Positions 34,201 through 49,200 are shown, counted from the first letter of the stretch. The stretch is DNA of 64,000 nucleotides from Siphonodentalium dalli (GCA_032622095.1 CP136062.1:196795887-196859886), one strand, 5' to 3'. Notes: a model not told the origin generated them from the sequence alone. A program made the numbers and translations.

Positions 34201-37200
34201 GTTGCGGGGGGTATAATTATGGCTCCCATCTGGAGGTCGATCACCCCGAAGATCCATAAGAAGTTTGGTGATGATCGGATCCTGTGGATGAGCCAAAGGA
34301 ATTGTTGATGGACACCAAACCACAGCAATAGCTAAAACTTTACCCATTTTATGTTACCTGGAATGACAGATGTACATCATTTTTATAATATCTAGATGAA
34401 TTGCTCAGGTTTTTCAATCTTAAATATTGAGCATTAAAAAAAGAAACTGGGCATGGTCTCATATTGGCTCTGTGAAAATAAATATCAGCTGAGAATTTGG
34501 TTCAGTTTTTTGTCGGACAAACGGACGGCTCGACAACTAGATGGACAAACGGACATCCCACCCCAACTGACACTGCTTTTGAGAAAAAGTACGGTTATTT
34601 TTCCTAAAGTTGTCACTTTTGCAGTGTTTAGCTAATCTGACCGATTTGAGCAAAAGCCAGTGTCTGTATGAAACATTCAAAAACATATATATTTTTAAAT
34701 ATTTTAATAATAGTGGCGCTGGTGTCTGCCAAACGATATGGATAGGCATCTCAACTATCGCTTGTTTGCAACAACCAACAGCCATTATGTTTACTGCACA
34801 GAGTGGTTTTTCCTCTAATTGTTCAGATCAGCCAAACACTGCGAAAACAACTTTAAATAAAATAGCCGTATAAACAGTTAAATAACATCATTGCAATTCA
34901 GCAGGACCCACCAGCATCATAACAAACTAGAGGTGTGCTGTCCCAATGGGACTAAGGATACCCCCGTGTTTTAAAAACACTAAGAGGTTTCACATGTCAA
35001 TAAACATTTAGTTACAATAATAAAGTAACAGATTCCCATTGCAGGTGCAACCCTAATCCTAAACCTATTGACCAAAAAATGTAGGAATAGAATCACAGAA
35101 ATTATGCATGTTGCGAAAATGTTCCATCGAAAAAGGGGAATAACTCCACACAAAAAAAGTCGGACAGAGTCATAATCGCAGGTGCACAGGTTCCCATGGT
35201 ACTTAATATCTGTGCCAAGTTTAAAAAAAATTAACCTCAAAATGTAGGAATAAAAGCTCGGACAAAATTATACAAGTTGCAAAAAATTAGCAGGACCATT
35301 TGACCAGGGGATGTGCAATGGCTGTTGAACTTTAATCAGGTGATACACTCCACAAAACACCAAGAAAGCATTGTTATGCATGATTAGCGACCTCATTTAA
35401 TAGTGATGATAAATGTTATGTTTCGTGACGACTAAAGAAATCGCTGTGGAATGTTGCATGAACTTCATTCGGAAATAAAACAGCTGTCTCACTACTCACT
35501 AATAGTTTCCCACTGTCGGCATAGTATTCTAGTCTGTGGGTGCTTGGCAGGTGAATATAGAAGTTATTATTCTAAACATCGCAAAAACCATCAAAGAAAT
35601 GTTTATGTAGGTTAGTTAAGAGTCGGGGGACATCAACTGGAAACAAAATTTCTGTCAATAAAATATGTTCTATTAACAGCGCTTAAGTTGGCCCATCTGT
35701 TATACATGCAGAACATGTATAACAAACAGGAGCATCGCTAGGGCATGGCAAAATAGGCCCATGGTAATTTCAACGCCATAACTCAAGTGATAATTGGCGT
35801 GCAGAACCCTAATTAGCTGTTATTTTCTAAACCCACAATTTATCAGTTATTTCATTTTGGGCAAAAGATTTATTCACTACCTTCGCATTTTTTTTATTAT
35901 TATAATTTTGTAATGCTATTATTCGAAGGTAGTCTCGGTTTTCTCAATTATGTAGATTTTGGTATTTCAATTGGTCAAAGGTTCTGAAAAATCATATTAA
36001 CCCTTTCTATACTGAAGATGCATCGACGGGTAGTTCCCTTAACCCTTTCAGTGCCAAGTCCGATTTTTGTATCAACCCATATTTCCTTGATCATTTTTCA
36101 AATTTATTGATTATAACATGAGGTACGCTGTCGCGTGGCATTTGCCCCCGACCGTAGCAATTCGGATTAAGCATGAACGAAACTGTGGATATCCGAGGAG
36201 GTCTCTATGACCATTCCAAAAGAAGTTCGTACTAGAAATTCCGGAAACCCAAAAACAAGCGATCCAGAAAACCAAAAACAAGCGAAAATTCAAATTTTCT
36301 AAAGTTGAAAAAAGGGCCATAACTCTGGCAAAAATCATCAAATCATACCCAAATTCGCACTTGACATGTATTTTCATATAACTGATCCACAAAAATACGG
36401 GATTTGCAATCGTACCACCAAAGCTCTCGCTATCATCTGGAAACCCAAAAAACAAGAGAAAAATTGAATTTTCTAAGTAAAAAAAGGGCCATAACTCTGG
36501 TGAATATGGGTGGACGAAACCCGCGCTATGCATGTAGCTGTTCCCCCATGCTGCTCTATCACCATACCAAATATCAGCTAAATCTACCCAGAGGTTGCAG
36601 AACAATAATGCAAAATGTTTGTACGGATGAAGAAAATTTAATTTTCTAAGTAAAAAAAGGGCCATAGCTCTGGTGAAAATGGGTGGACGAAACCAGCGCT
36701 ATGCATGTAGCTGTTCCCCCATGCTGCTCTATCACCATACCAAATATCAGCTAAATCTGTCCAGCGGTTGCTGAACAATAATGCAAAATGGTTGGACGGA
36801 CGTTCAGATGTACGGACGGAGACGTCGACTATATACCCGCCGACTTTAAGTCAGAGGGCATAATAATGTGATACATTGATGGAAAGATGGAAAGAGCTCA
36901 TAAAATGAGCAAGGAAATATGGGTTGATACAAAAATCGGACTTGGCACTGAAAGGGTTAAGAAATGTTCAGATAATACGGTCAACAAATCACCATAGTTC
37001 CTTTAATATTGAACTAATTATCTGAACATTTGCCACCAAAGAATATGAATCCTTCTGCACTTATATTAGCTGTTCATCAGCCTGTTGTCTGCTTTTATTA
37101 CCCGAACATCACTCGAAATGAATAATAGACCATTCCAATGTATAATTTTATAACTGGGTTGAAGAATCCATTTAGTATAGAAAGGGTTCAAGTTTATGGG

Positions 37201-40200
37201 ATGATTTTACTCTTGAGTTGTAAACTGACCTCGGTCTTGCCTGACTTGATGTAGACCTGTGCCAGCTGCTGATAAATCTTCCTCTCGTCATTCATCTTGA
37301 GTGCCGAGTTGAATAAGGACTTCAAGGACTCCTGGGTACCATACATGTTCTCTAGATTAAAGTAACCCACCCACACGTTCATCTTCTCTTGTTCCTCCCT
37401 GTGAAACAGAAGAGTCATTAGGTTCAAAGCAAGCCTTGAAATAGGGTGTCTGTCATTTGCAGAATGAGGTCCCCAGAGGGTGAATTTAGTGATGCTACCC
37501 CACATATCGGGCTAGCATCACCAAATTCACCCTCTGGGAACGTCATTCTGCCGAGGTGTAAGCAGAATGAGGTCCCCAGAGGGTGAATTTGGTGATCCTA
37601 GCCAGCTATGCGGGGTAGCATCACTAAATTCACCCTCTGGGGACCTCATTCTGCAAATGGCATACACCCTATTTCAAGGCTTGGTTCGAAGATCTAATGC
37701 AACTAGAGGTGTATCTGTAGGTATGACATCGGATCAAACTGTAGCTGATACGATTGTCGGGAAATGATCACTGTATTATAGTGGTATCTTGGGTAGAAAA
37801 CGATACTGGTTAGTCATATAATAAATCTCAATATCATCTATCATTGGTAAAGTAAAGTGGCGGGGCCTTCTGACGCACAGTCAAACTTGGTGAATCAGTC
37901 AATTGTGTGATAAAGCTAACCATGTTTGGGTAAACTGTGAAAGAAATAGGCAAACAGCTAGTAAGCGAACCAAATTGATGCAGAAGTGTAAAAAAAGATT
38001 TCTGAAAAATGGCCAAAATAATTCAGAAATGGCCAAAACATTGGCAAATAGAATTTTCAGGCCAGCGTGAACCGCCCAGGGTTCTCTTCTGATAACAGAA
38101 ACTTGATGGTTGACGATGCTATGAATAAAAAAAAGTTCTTACCTGAAGGAGATTGTTTTCAGTGCTTTCTCTGCAACTGCTCGCGCCTTCTCAATCTCAG
38201 ACAGCTCGAGGTGATATGCCATGTATCGAAGCCAAACGATTGAGCTGTTTGGAGACTGGACTGTGAGCTTGTCAAACTCGGCCACTGAGTGTGGGGCCTG
38301 ATCCCCTGCCAATTGTTGCATTTCATACTGAGAAAGAAATAAGGTGGTTTTTAATTGGTTTCAAAATTTCCATCTCAAATTGATATTAAAGATACAACCA
38401 GGATTCCAAACCCAAATCTAACAATGAAACATTTATAATTACCTCTCTATATTTCCCTCAATTCTGATTGGACAAGTCCTAGCAACGCCTTGAATAGTTT
38501 GTTGATTGTTACTTCAACATGGAAATCATTTCATTCCAAATGTATTTTAATATTTGCTGAGTGCTTTGCATGCAATGTAAGATGTGCAGTAATATTATAG
38601 CAAAACAATAGAGAATCAACGAAAACAAATTTAATTGCTCTCTCCTGCTGGGTCACAAAATTATATTACCCAGGCATGTAACATCAATTTTCTACGAAAA
38701 ATAGTGATCCAATCAAATGATCGAATAAGTTTAGGGTTATATCAGTGTTGTATGTACATTCATCATGTTTAACACCAGATAGCCACCAGGGAAAGCAGAA
38801 AGACAACCCTTTTGGTTATGCTGTCCTCAATAGATCATTGTTATAAAATGAAATTGTATTCTATAATTTGAGTGTGTGTAATCTGGAGTTATGAATAAGT
38901 ATCTAGAGTTATGAATAAGTATGTAGAGTTATGAATAAGTAATCATTGTAAAAGTAATAGTAAGATACATTTCTCATTTGTATACCTCATAAATTTTCTT
39001 TTCCTCTTCTTTGGGATCAATCTTCTTTGATACTTCAGGTGTTGCTTTCATCTGAGGAAAATAAGGCGATTTTAAATGAAATGCTTGGTAATCATCTCAT
39101 TCCGTAATTCAATTTATCACATAATTTGGCCATAAAAGCAGTTTCATAATTATCGGTAATAGACACGTTTAATATCAGCGCGTGCGATGACGTCACGGCG
39201 TTCTTCAAATAACTTGCGATCGCTGCAGTTTATGATTGTTGTTTTCGATGAATATTTCGCGTTGCTTCGGGTTTATTTGATCATGTGATAAAAGGTATCT
39301 CACACTCGTCCTATTTTATACGTAATTTATCAACCTCGTCCTCTAAATTCTATTTGAGCCTCGGTAAACCTCGGCTCAAATCGAATTTAGTGAACTCGGT
39401 TGATAAATTCCGTATAAAATAGAAACTCATGTGAGATCCTCTATTTATTACATGATCCTACCCTCATTCCAATCAATAAACCAATTCTATAAAATGGAAT
39501 ACTAAACGTTTGTTTATTAACAGGAAATAGTGCCAGTTGACCTTTGACTTCCGGCTTGTCATCTGTTTACATTCCGTACGCTACGTTTCAAAATACTACG
39601 GTTTCCAATATTTTTTCCAACAAACTATAATGAATAAAGAGTTTAAAAAGTTATGTCCATTAAATATACGCCATTAACTATGCCAAAGAGTCTTTATTTA
39701 TCTGGGACTATTTCTTTACACGGGCAAATAACGCAGTTACATGAAATGTCATCGCATGCCTTATAGAAGCCGATGTTAGTAAATCGACCCATTTGTTATT
39801 TAAGTATGTTTTGTCGAGATTTTGGATCATGTAATAAATAGTATCTACAACTCGTCCCCAGTTTATAGTGGAATTTACAAAACTCGTCCAGTAAATTAGG
39901 TCTGGACTCATATAGATCCTCTATAAATAAGGTTTAGCAAGGGAAAACCTAACTTAAGGGAGCAATTCAGCTGATGAGCTCGGCCTGAGTTAAATCAAAA
40001 CACCATACACCCATCACAACCTTAGTTTATTTGGACTCAGAGTATCATGAGAACCATGCCTGTGTATATGGCAGACATTTGCAGAATGAGGTCCCCAGAG
40101 AGCACAGCAGGCTAACATTGCTAAATTCATCCTCTGGGAACCTAAGTCTGCATGGCCTCATCTGCTATGGGAGAACACGACTCAGATTTATGTTCACAGA

Positions 40201-43200
40201 TGGTGAACAACAAATTACAAACATATTATTGCATGCGAGAATTCTGAACAAAGCTATCTATCATTCCGCAATTCAGTTTGCAACAACCTTCAGGTTCTAA
40301 ACTTTCACTCATAGAAACAACATGACACCATAAAGCCACATTGGGGATACAAGAAGTTACATTGGGATATAATGAAGCTATAATGTGACATAACAAGGGC
40401 AGTGCTGGGTCGTGTATAAATTATGCCAGTTTTTTTTACCATAAAAATTAAGTAAAACCAGTAATTCTTAAGTTGGAAAATGCTATAATTCATGCAAAAA
40501 TCATTGGACCGAACCAACATTAAACTTGATCTGTATTTTTGGTTGAGTTACACACAAACCAACTTTGGTTCCAATCAAATAATCCAAACTGGAGTTATCG
40601 TCGAAACCCAAAATGTGTAAAAAAAGATTTTTCCAAGTTGAAAAACAGCTGTAACTCATTCAAAAATCATAGGAATGAAACCAAATTAAAAATTTATCTG
40701 TACTTTTAGCTGATAAACGCACAAACTAACTTTGGTTCCAATCAAATAATCCGAACTAGTGTTATCAGTCAGAACCCAAAATATTATCAATCAAGTTTCT
40801 AATTTGAAAAACAGCCATAGCTCACACTAACTCATGTAAAAAATCATTGGTCAGAACCATATTCAAATATTTGAAGTTTACCTGTATATTTTGCTGATAA
40901 ACACACAAATCAACTTTGGTTCCAATAAAATAATTCAGACTGAAAAGAATTCTTAACTGGTAATACATGTGGACTGGTCAGCCCAGTTAATTTACCTCCA
41001 CAACAGACAAATCTTCAGAGCCATCGGAATCGTCACTCTGGTCCGACTTAGCATCAATGTCATCATTCCACACAAAGCCCTGTGTAATTTTCAGACAAGG
41101 TGCTTCAGCATGACCTGCTTGCTGACTTGAATCCTATAATAGTATACAAAAATTCAACATTTACTCGTGTTTATCCCTTTCATGATAGGAACTGTGCTGG
41201 TGCAGCATTAACGATCCTGTGCCTATGCATTCTCTTAAAAATGCGAGTCTCTCATAGGGAGCCTCGCCTATATAAGAGAATGCACTGGCTGTCAAGGCAA
41301 ATATTATTATGTGCCTTGTTATATATTTGCAAGGTTCCCTATGGGAGACTTGATTCTGTAAGAGAATTCACTTGATGTCAAGGCCAATATTGTTAGGCCA
41401 ATGCATTCTCATATATATATGCAAGGCTCCCTATGGGGAGACTCGCATATATAAGAGAATGCATTGGCACAGAGTTTTCAAAAAATTGCAGGAAGCTATG
41501 GAAGGGTTAACTGTTTCTTTACTAAAAGTTATAAAAGTTTACATTGGAATGATCTATTAATAGTGTGGAAATATGAGCTGATGGAAGATGGGTGAGTAGA
41601 CAATACAAGTGTGGAAATATGAGCTGACGGAAGATGGGTGAGTAGACAATACAAGTGTGGAAGGAGTCCTATCCATTAGTGGGAAATGTTTAATCAATGA
41701 CTATTTAGTAAAGAAAGGATTAAAACTGACATTTCAGCAGTCACCTCGGAGAAACAAATGTGGATTGACTGATCAGCCTTCATATGTCCACAGGTAAAAT
41801 GACCAAATTTCTTTAATTTTGTTGTTGAATGGGTATTACAATTCAAGTTGAATATTTGTAATCAATAGACATTCTGATTAGTAAAAAAGGCTAACTTTAT
41901 TTCCAATTAAGCAGCATTGCCTGCTGCTGGGTGAGTTAACAAGTTAATCAAGCACAGCCACATTTTTTTACTATGGATACAGTCGTCATTGATTAACAGG
42001 AGGAAGTTATTCGGATACCAGTCCAAATACTCCAGTGGAACGTACATAGATTTGATGCACCAGAAAAAGGGATCTCACTTCATTGCATGTAATGGCAACC
42101 AAAAGTACTATTTGTGCGGTTTCTTTTTATTTTTTTGGTGGAATTTAATTACAATGGAAAACAACGTGCCCTGTTTTATTAGATATTTGGAGATTTAAGC
42201 ATGAAACAGCAAGCCAGCTCATCCATAAACTGTTTTTACGCCCGACTATCCAAATATCTCACTCTACAGTATGTTTATCTCCTAAAAGATGTATTGGCAA
42301 TAAAATACACCCTGTATTCAGTAAAATATCATCAGTTGCCAAAGCAAAATAAAACTATAACCTACCAAATTATCATCATCGTCGTCATCGGATTCATGGT
42401 CTTGTCCAGCTTCTACACCACTGTCTATCTCTTCAATTTCAGTCCTTCTTTGTGATTTCTGTTTTTTGTCTTTCCGAGATAATTTGTTGGGAGTAACCTC
42501 ATTCTCATTCTCTAATGCTTTGCGTTTCTTTCCAGCATTCTTGTCTATGACTCCGTTCCTACTCTCTTCTTCGGACACACCACTCACTTGTTCATCCAAT
42601 GAGACTCCTGTATCATCTTCTAAGAGTGACAGTACGATCTTCTTATGAGAAATTCTAAAATTAATTGAGCAGACTAAATTTAACAGTGGTAATAAGACAA
42701 CCATTACAATCGGGAATCGACTGTGAAATAAATTATAGATGAATCTGATTATCATCGGCCTAACAAAACCTTTTCCAAGTTATCCAACAAATAAATTAAA
42801 CAAAGAATTAATCTTCCATATTATAAATTGCCCTGAATATCATGTAAAATTTGAACAAGAGCAGATCTGGAACTTTAAACATTGAATATTTTATACAGTT
42901 GTGATGCATACTAAATATATAATTAAAATCTTTGCTGCTACTGGTAAGCTTTGAATATTAAACAAGAGAGAAAGCACCAAGAATTCTTTAATCAATCAAT
43001 CTGAAATAATCCAGATAATCCACTGCTTGAATCAAAATACTCCATAATGTGTGATATTGGCCACAAAATTCTCTTCATTTTGATATATGGTTATATAGTG
43101 GCTACCAACAGAAAGCAGTGAAGAACAGTGGTTGTCAAGGATTTGTCCCGACAAACATATAACTTGATTTCCAACTCAAATTTTAGATGTGAGCAACACA

Positions 43201-46200
43201 ATCATTAGTAATAGTCAAAACAAAAATAAAACTAAAATAGTCCATTGTATTTTACATACCCGACTACTTTCACTGTCACAACCTTGCCAATGGTGAACAT
43301 TTCAGATGGGTCGATTTCCTCACACGTGATGTGATCTTTGTGCACAAATTTGTACAGGTTGTGGCCAATACTGTTAGAAAAAATATTAAATAATTAATAC
43401 AGAACGTAGAAAAAACACGAATAATACATAAATGCTATCACAATTGTGTGGGTTTCTGACATCTGTATTGAAGGACAGCTATGTTTTCTTGGTAGGGTTG
43501 AGTCTATATGCAACTTAGGGGAGCCGTGAACAATTTTGTGATCCTAATAATAAATGAATGAAAAGAATTCCACAAAGTGTTTCTCTCTAACTATTAATGG
43601 TTGTGTGTATAACATGAACATGCTATAGAATATAATAGACTATTATAATGTATACTTTTAGAAAGAGTTGAAAAATACATTTTTGAGTGAATTATATACA
43701 CATTCCCAATTCTATTGGTTGCATTTAACATCTTCACTGCTGGTTGACTTCATGATGTCGTGTGCTGGACTGTTGACATTATGGCTATTTTGCAGTGGAA
43801 TCATGTAACAGGAATGTCTTGAAAATCCTAAAACATTATACACTATATAAAACGTATAGATACACGCTTTCGGGGGCATTAATTTCGGAGTTCCTGTTAT
43901 GAACGATGGACGGCTGCTAGTGTGCATAAGTCCGTAGACATTAGAGACCATTAGACCATTATAGTACAAAACATGCACTTTTAGGTTCGTAATCATTACG
44001 GACGTTGTAGCAGCAAAGATGTTAAATAAATATCACTAATAAATGCCGAATACAAATTGTTTTTAGTGAATTATACTGCCTCTCTGGCACACATACTTGA
44101 CTGTGACACCAAACTCTCCCGTTCTGGTAACAAATCCTCTAATCAGTTCACCAACTTCAAGCTGTGACGTGGATAGAATCTCTTTATCTTTGACCTTCTC
44201 TGAAGTCTTCGGACTCATCCTATTTAAAATCATAAACATATTTACAGCAAACTAGCAGGATAGCATCACTAAATTCACACTCTGGCAGCCATGTTTTTCA
44301 ACATAATTCGGAAAAAATGGAAATCACCCATCTGGAGGTCACCCAGAGGATCCATATGAAGTTTGGAGATGATCGGATGAGATATGCTCTGTAGGGTGTG
44401 CTAAAAGATTTAGTTTTGCGAAGAGTAAAATCCAAGATGGATGCCGGCAGCCATGTTTTTCATCGAAAATCATTCAAATTTAAAAGCTCCCATCTAGAGG
44501 TGAGCCTAGATTCTAGGATGCTATCCCGCATAGCAGGCTAGCATCACTAAATTCACCCTCTGGGGATCTCATTCTGCTTAGGCCTCATCTTCTGAGAAGT
44601 ATCTATAGTCCCAAATTAACATTGTTTTAGTTACTTTTTCCCTTCTGGGAAGTTTCTATATCCCCTAATTGGTAGAAGATAAAATGCACAATCAAGGTGA
44701 ATATGGGTAAACTGGAGAAATTCAATCTGATTCTATGTCTCCCATAGCAGTTGAGACCTAAGCAGAATGAGGTCCCCATAAGGTGAATTTGGTGATGCTA
44801 GCACGTTATGCGGGATTGCGACTCTAAATTAACCCTCTGGGGACCTCATTATTTGCAGGCTTGGTTAAGAACGGCAGTCTGGCGATTCCATACTAAGGAA
44901 CGAGATTGACAGAACCATATCTTCTGTTCCTACCTTGATGGTCGCAGTGAACACAGATATAATAGTCCATCCGCGGGTTTCTGTATGTAAGAACATTTTA
45001 TGAACTTCCCTCTCTTGAAGGATGCTAGAGTGTTGTCATGGAAGTCATCCATCATATCCGTATATCCGATCAATCCCTTCGTGCCATTAAGTAAATCGAC
45101 TATGATGCCACGATTTCTCTCAACTTCTTTCACTTTTGCAACGACAGTACCATCATCCTGGTCTGATTCATCTGCAAAATATGTTTAATGTCAAATCAAT
45201 CCTAATGTAATTATACAGTTTGAAGACATCATGCTGAATCACAAACTCGTATAAATCGTGAAGCAACTTATCAACAGTTTGTGATTCAGTATGATGCCTT
45301 TAAAGGCACGGATGGCTTTCGCGGTGAGTTTGCTATTAAAATAGTCATACCCATTAAAACTGCCATAAACAGAAAGAATATTAAAATATAGAGATATTTT
45401 GTTCTTATACCAATCATAAATATTGCGTAAATAGTTTGTAAGCTGTGTTATGTAAAAAAAAAGCCAAAATATATTACAGTACATTACGTAAAGAGTACAT
45501 GATGAGCAAAACACTCAACACAGGGAGACCCCAGAATGTGAACTTTGGTTAAAACAGCCACCAAGTTGTTTACAACATATCGGAGCACTCGCTAATCCTC
45601 GCCACTCAAGATTTTTGTGTTGAGTGGGTGACCGTCAATTACTCTCCTAAAAAAATTGCCATGGTGATGAGTGTTTTGCTTATCGCTCACTCTTTACGTG
45701 CTGTATATAAACAAATGCTTGATTCACACAAAAGAGTGTTTTGCGAATAATATCGCATTCATACTATCATTATACTATACAATTAGTATATTCTTGAGGA
45801 AATTTCATTATTTTGTAACTGTAATTTCTAAATTATAACCTTTAGTGAAGGTCATCGTTGCCTTTAAATGCTGATCACCCGATACTTAGCACAAGTACGT
45901 GGGTGGTATTGGCAAGATGTTTTCAAACAACAAGAAACTGAAAACTAATATTGTGCATTGCATGGTAGCATGTTCCACTTGTAAAGTGCTGACTGAAGTA
46001 ATTTGAACAAAATTGCCTACGAAGATACCGGGTTGGTAGTAGCACGAAAATTAGTCTTACATAAGTTGTACAATATACCGTCTCTTTGATCTGGTGAGAT
46101 GGGGTGCTAATCTATCGAAGAGATGAGTGTTTCAGCACAGTAAAATAAGAATTGCGATATACCTCTATGGTTTATTATCACTAGTGATGCGGACCGGACC

Positions 46201-49200
46201 GCTTTGGACCGGTCCATTCGGCGGTGGACCGGACCCGGACCCGGACCGCTTTTTGCCGCCGGTCCGGTACTCTCCGGTCCGGTCCACTATTTTACTTCAG
46301 TTATAATAAACTATCGCGAATATTATTGCGTATTTGCCGTCATATCAATTAGCAACGATGTATTGACGCATTCAAGTGGTTAATATATATTAAACGTTTG
46401 ATGCCACGAAAACAATGTATAGATGTACTTTGTACATGTCACTTTCCTTATGAAAGTGCCAGTGTGGGCGGCCGCCTGCTTTGATGTCGCCGATTTTCGA
46501 CCGCCTGCTTTGATGTCGCAAAATGTTAAGCATTCTGAAAACATTTTCAAAATATAAAAATTGCTTGTTTCGTTCTAAATTGTTTTAATAACTACTATCC
46601 TACACTGGTCAACACTTTGTAGCACCCTATCAATGCGACAAACATGCAACTGAATGAGTATGGAACTATTTGTCATAAACAGTGTAACGTGGCATCAACT
46701 AACCAATTTGGATGGATATCCAATAGAGTATTCTATTGTTTTTCAGTTATAATTATCGAAGAAACATGCAAACCACATTACATAGTACATATACAAGACA
46801 GTCACATTAATCCAATAGTGGTTGTACTTAGGTATATATATCTTTATTTCCTCCATCTAGGAGAGTATGTTTTACAAAAAAAAATTATAACAATAATACA
46901 GAGACGACAATAGATAATAATAGTATAGTTATTTCGTTTAAATTTCAATTTAATGAAAATAAGTATGATACGAATCATGCATACGAATAGTTGAGTGCCA
47001 TATGTTAGATTGGTTATAACACATTCTTACCCTAGCTATATATCTGTCCAATACATTTAATTAGTGCATGTTCGCATTACTAGAAATACTATTATCGTGC
47101 ATCGTTCCCAGTATATCCCACCAGAGACAGACAATGATGCATACAATATGGACTCATTGCAATGCACTGAACTCAGTAACCTTATAGGTTGTACTATACA
47201 GAGTAAAACTTTGAGAAAACAGAGAATTCATTAACATATAGCCTATTATAGGTGGACCGGACCGTTTTGGACCGTCCAGGCTTGTGTACCGGACCGGAAT
47301 GGCCTGGACCAGACCGGACTGGACTGCCTTGGCAGTGGACCGGACCACCCAAGGTGGTCCGGTCCGGTCCACATCACTAATTATCACGTGTGTTGAACAT
47401 TCGTTGTTGAACTGTTGTAATATATAATACAACGTATGACACCATGTTCAATAACAAAGTTTCCCCAAAGCCGCTTCAGATATGTTATAGTGAAGACTCT
47501 CCTGACTCACCAAAATCACATTTTTATTACCGATTTCTTCCAGGTTAACCCTTTACCCAACAAAACGACCAAAAACGCCCAAATAAAGTTTCAACAGCCT
47601 AAAATATCTTCGGTTTGTCTCAATAACACCATACAAATATGGATATCATTGGAACCGGTTCATTGACCACATTGTGATGGTTACAGTTATGCCCTGTGCC
47701 AATGCATTCTCTTATATATGCGAGTCAACCATAGGTCGCCTCGCATATATAAGAGAATGCATTGGCCTAAAAAAAATCCATTTTTTCTTACATTCTTTAA
47801 CAATTTTTATAATATTTTTCTACATTCTTTGACAATTTTATCATTTTTAATATGTGTTAAGCCAATGCATTCTCTTATATATGCGAGGCGACCTATGGTC
47901 GACTCGCATATATAAGAGAATGCATTGGCACATGGCCGTTCTGTAGGGTAAAGGGTTAACCCATCATTTCGACAATACTAAATAGGGAACATGTTCCGTA
48001 TTTTGGACATTTGGTCATGTTCAAATGTCAGAATTCTCGCTTAACAACAGGTCCACCTCTCCTTGGTGACTTGGAACCAATGGGAGCAGGCAGTCTACAA
48101 AAGACTGGATAGTGACACTAAACAATGTGACATTCCTCATCTACTGTAAGAGTAACTGACAGTATGAAGGCAGTGTTGAGTCCATTGTCTTGGCATGACA
48201 TGGGGTTGCATGCAGAACGAAGTTGTTTTTTTAAATTAAATGAAATTTCTACCCTCATAACAGTTTTGTGACTTTTGAATTGAGCACTGCCTCAGCACAA
48301 ATGGTGCTCACTCTAGCTTTAAGCATTTAGTGGGTCCAAGCTTGATTATAGCGTATCTGTCATTTGCAGAATGAGGTCCCCAGAGGGTGAATTTAGTGAT
48401 GCTAGCATGCTATGTGGGATAGAGTCACTAAATTCACCCTCTGGGGACCTCATTCTGCTTTGGCCTCATTTTATCTGGAAAGTTTCTTTATTATCAAATT
48501 TCTATAGAAACTTCTTCACATAGATTCTATTTCTTTTTTTAGTTTAGTTTCTCCATATCCCCAAATTGGCAGACGACACATTGCATAATCGAGGTTCCCA
48601 ATGGGTGTACATCACAATATTCACCATTTGGGAAATTCACTAGCAGATGAGTCCTAAGCAGAATGAGGTCCCCAGAGGGTGAATTTGGTGATGCTAGCCT
48701 GCTAAACTCAGACTTGAGTGCGTCAACATTAACACACTTCTGTAGTCCTAATATATGTGAATATGCATGTAGAATTCCATCCAATCGGCCTCAGGATTCT
48801 TGAGATACAGTGAAATGTCAAGAGGAACTTACTTATTATGAGGTGTTTATACATCATTAAAATAGCTCACCTCTGAGTGACAACTCATATTTACGGGATT
48901 CTTGCCGCTTAATAACTGTTGCTTTATATGCATGTCCTGGTTTGAAGAAATGTCCTGGATTCTTCAGCACCTTTAATAATAATACTAATATTAAGTCATG
49001 AACATTACATCAATGTTATAAACATTGACAATGAACAATAAAATGTATGTGTGTTATCATCAGAAGAGGATCATTGTGTTGACTGGAAAACAATGTCAGG
49101 TAATAATTTATGATTAACAAGTTTTATTATATGATCATAAGTTTCTTTCCCCAATTCATATGTTAAAATGTAAAGAAAAAATGAGATATCTAACGATGTT

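Noticed and set aside
36111-36665. 184-residue minus-strand open frame
   Set aside because: Lies wholly within GGCCATAACTC-type repeats inside a TTAA element; the peptide contains the repeated, low-information repeat translation.
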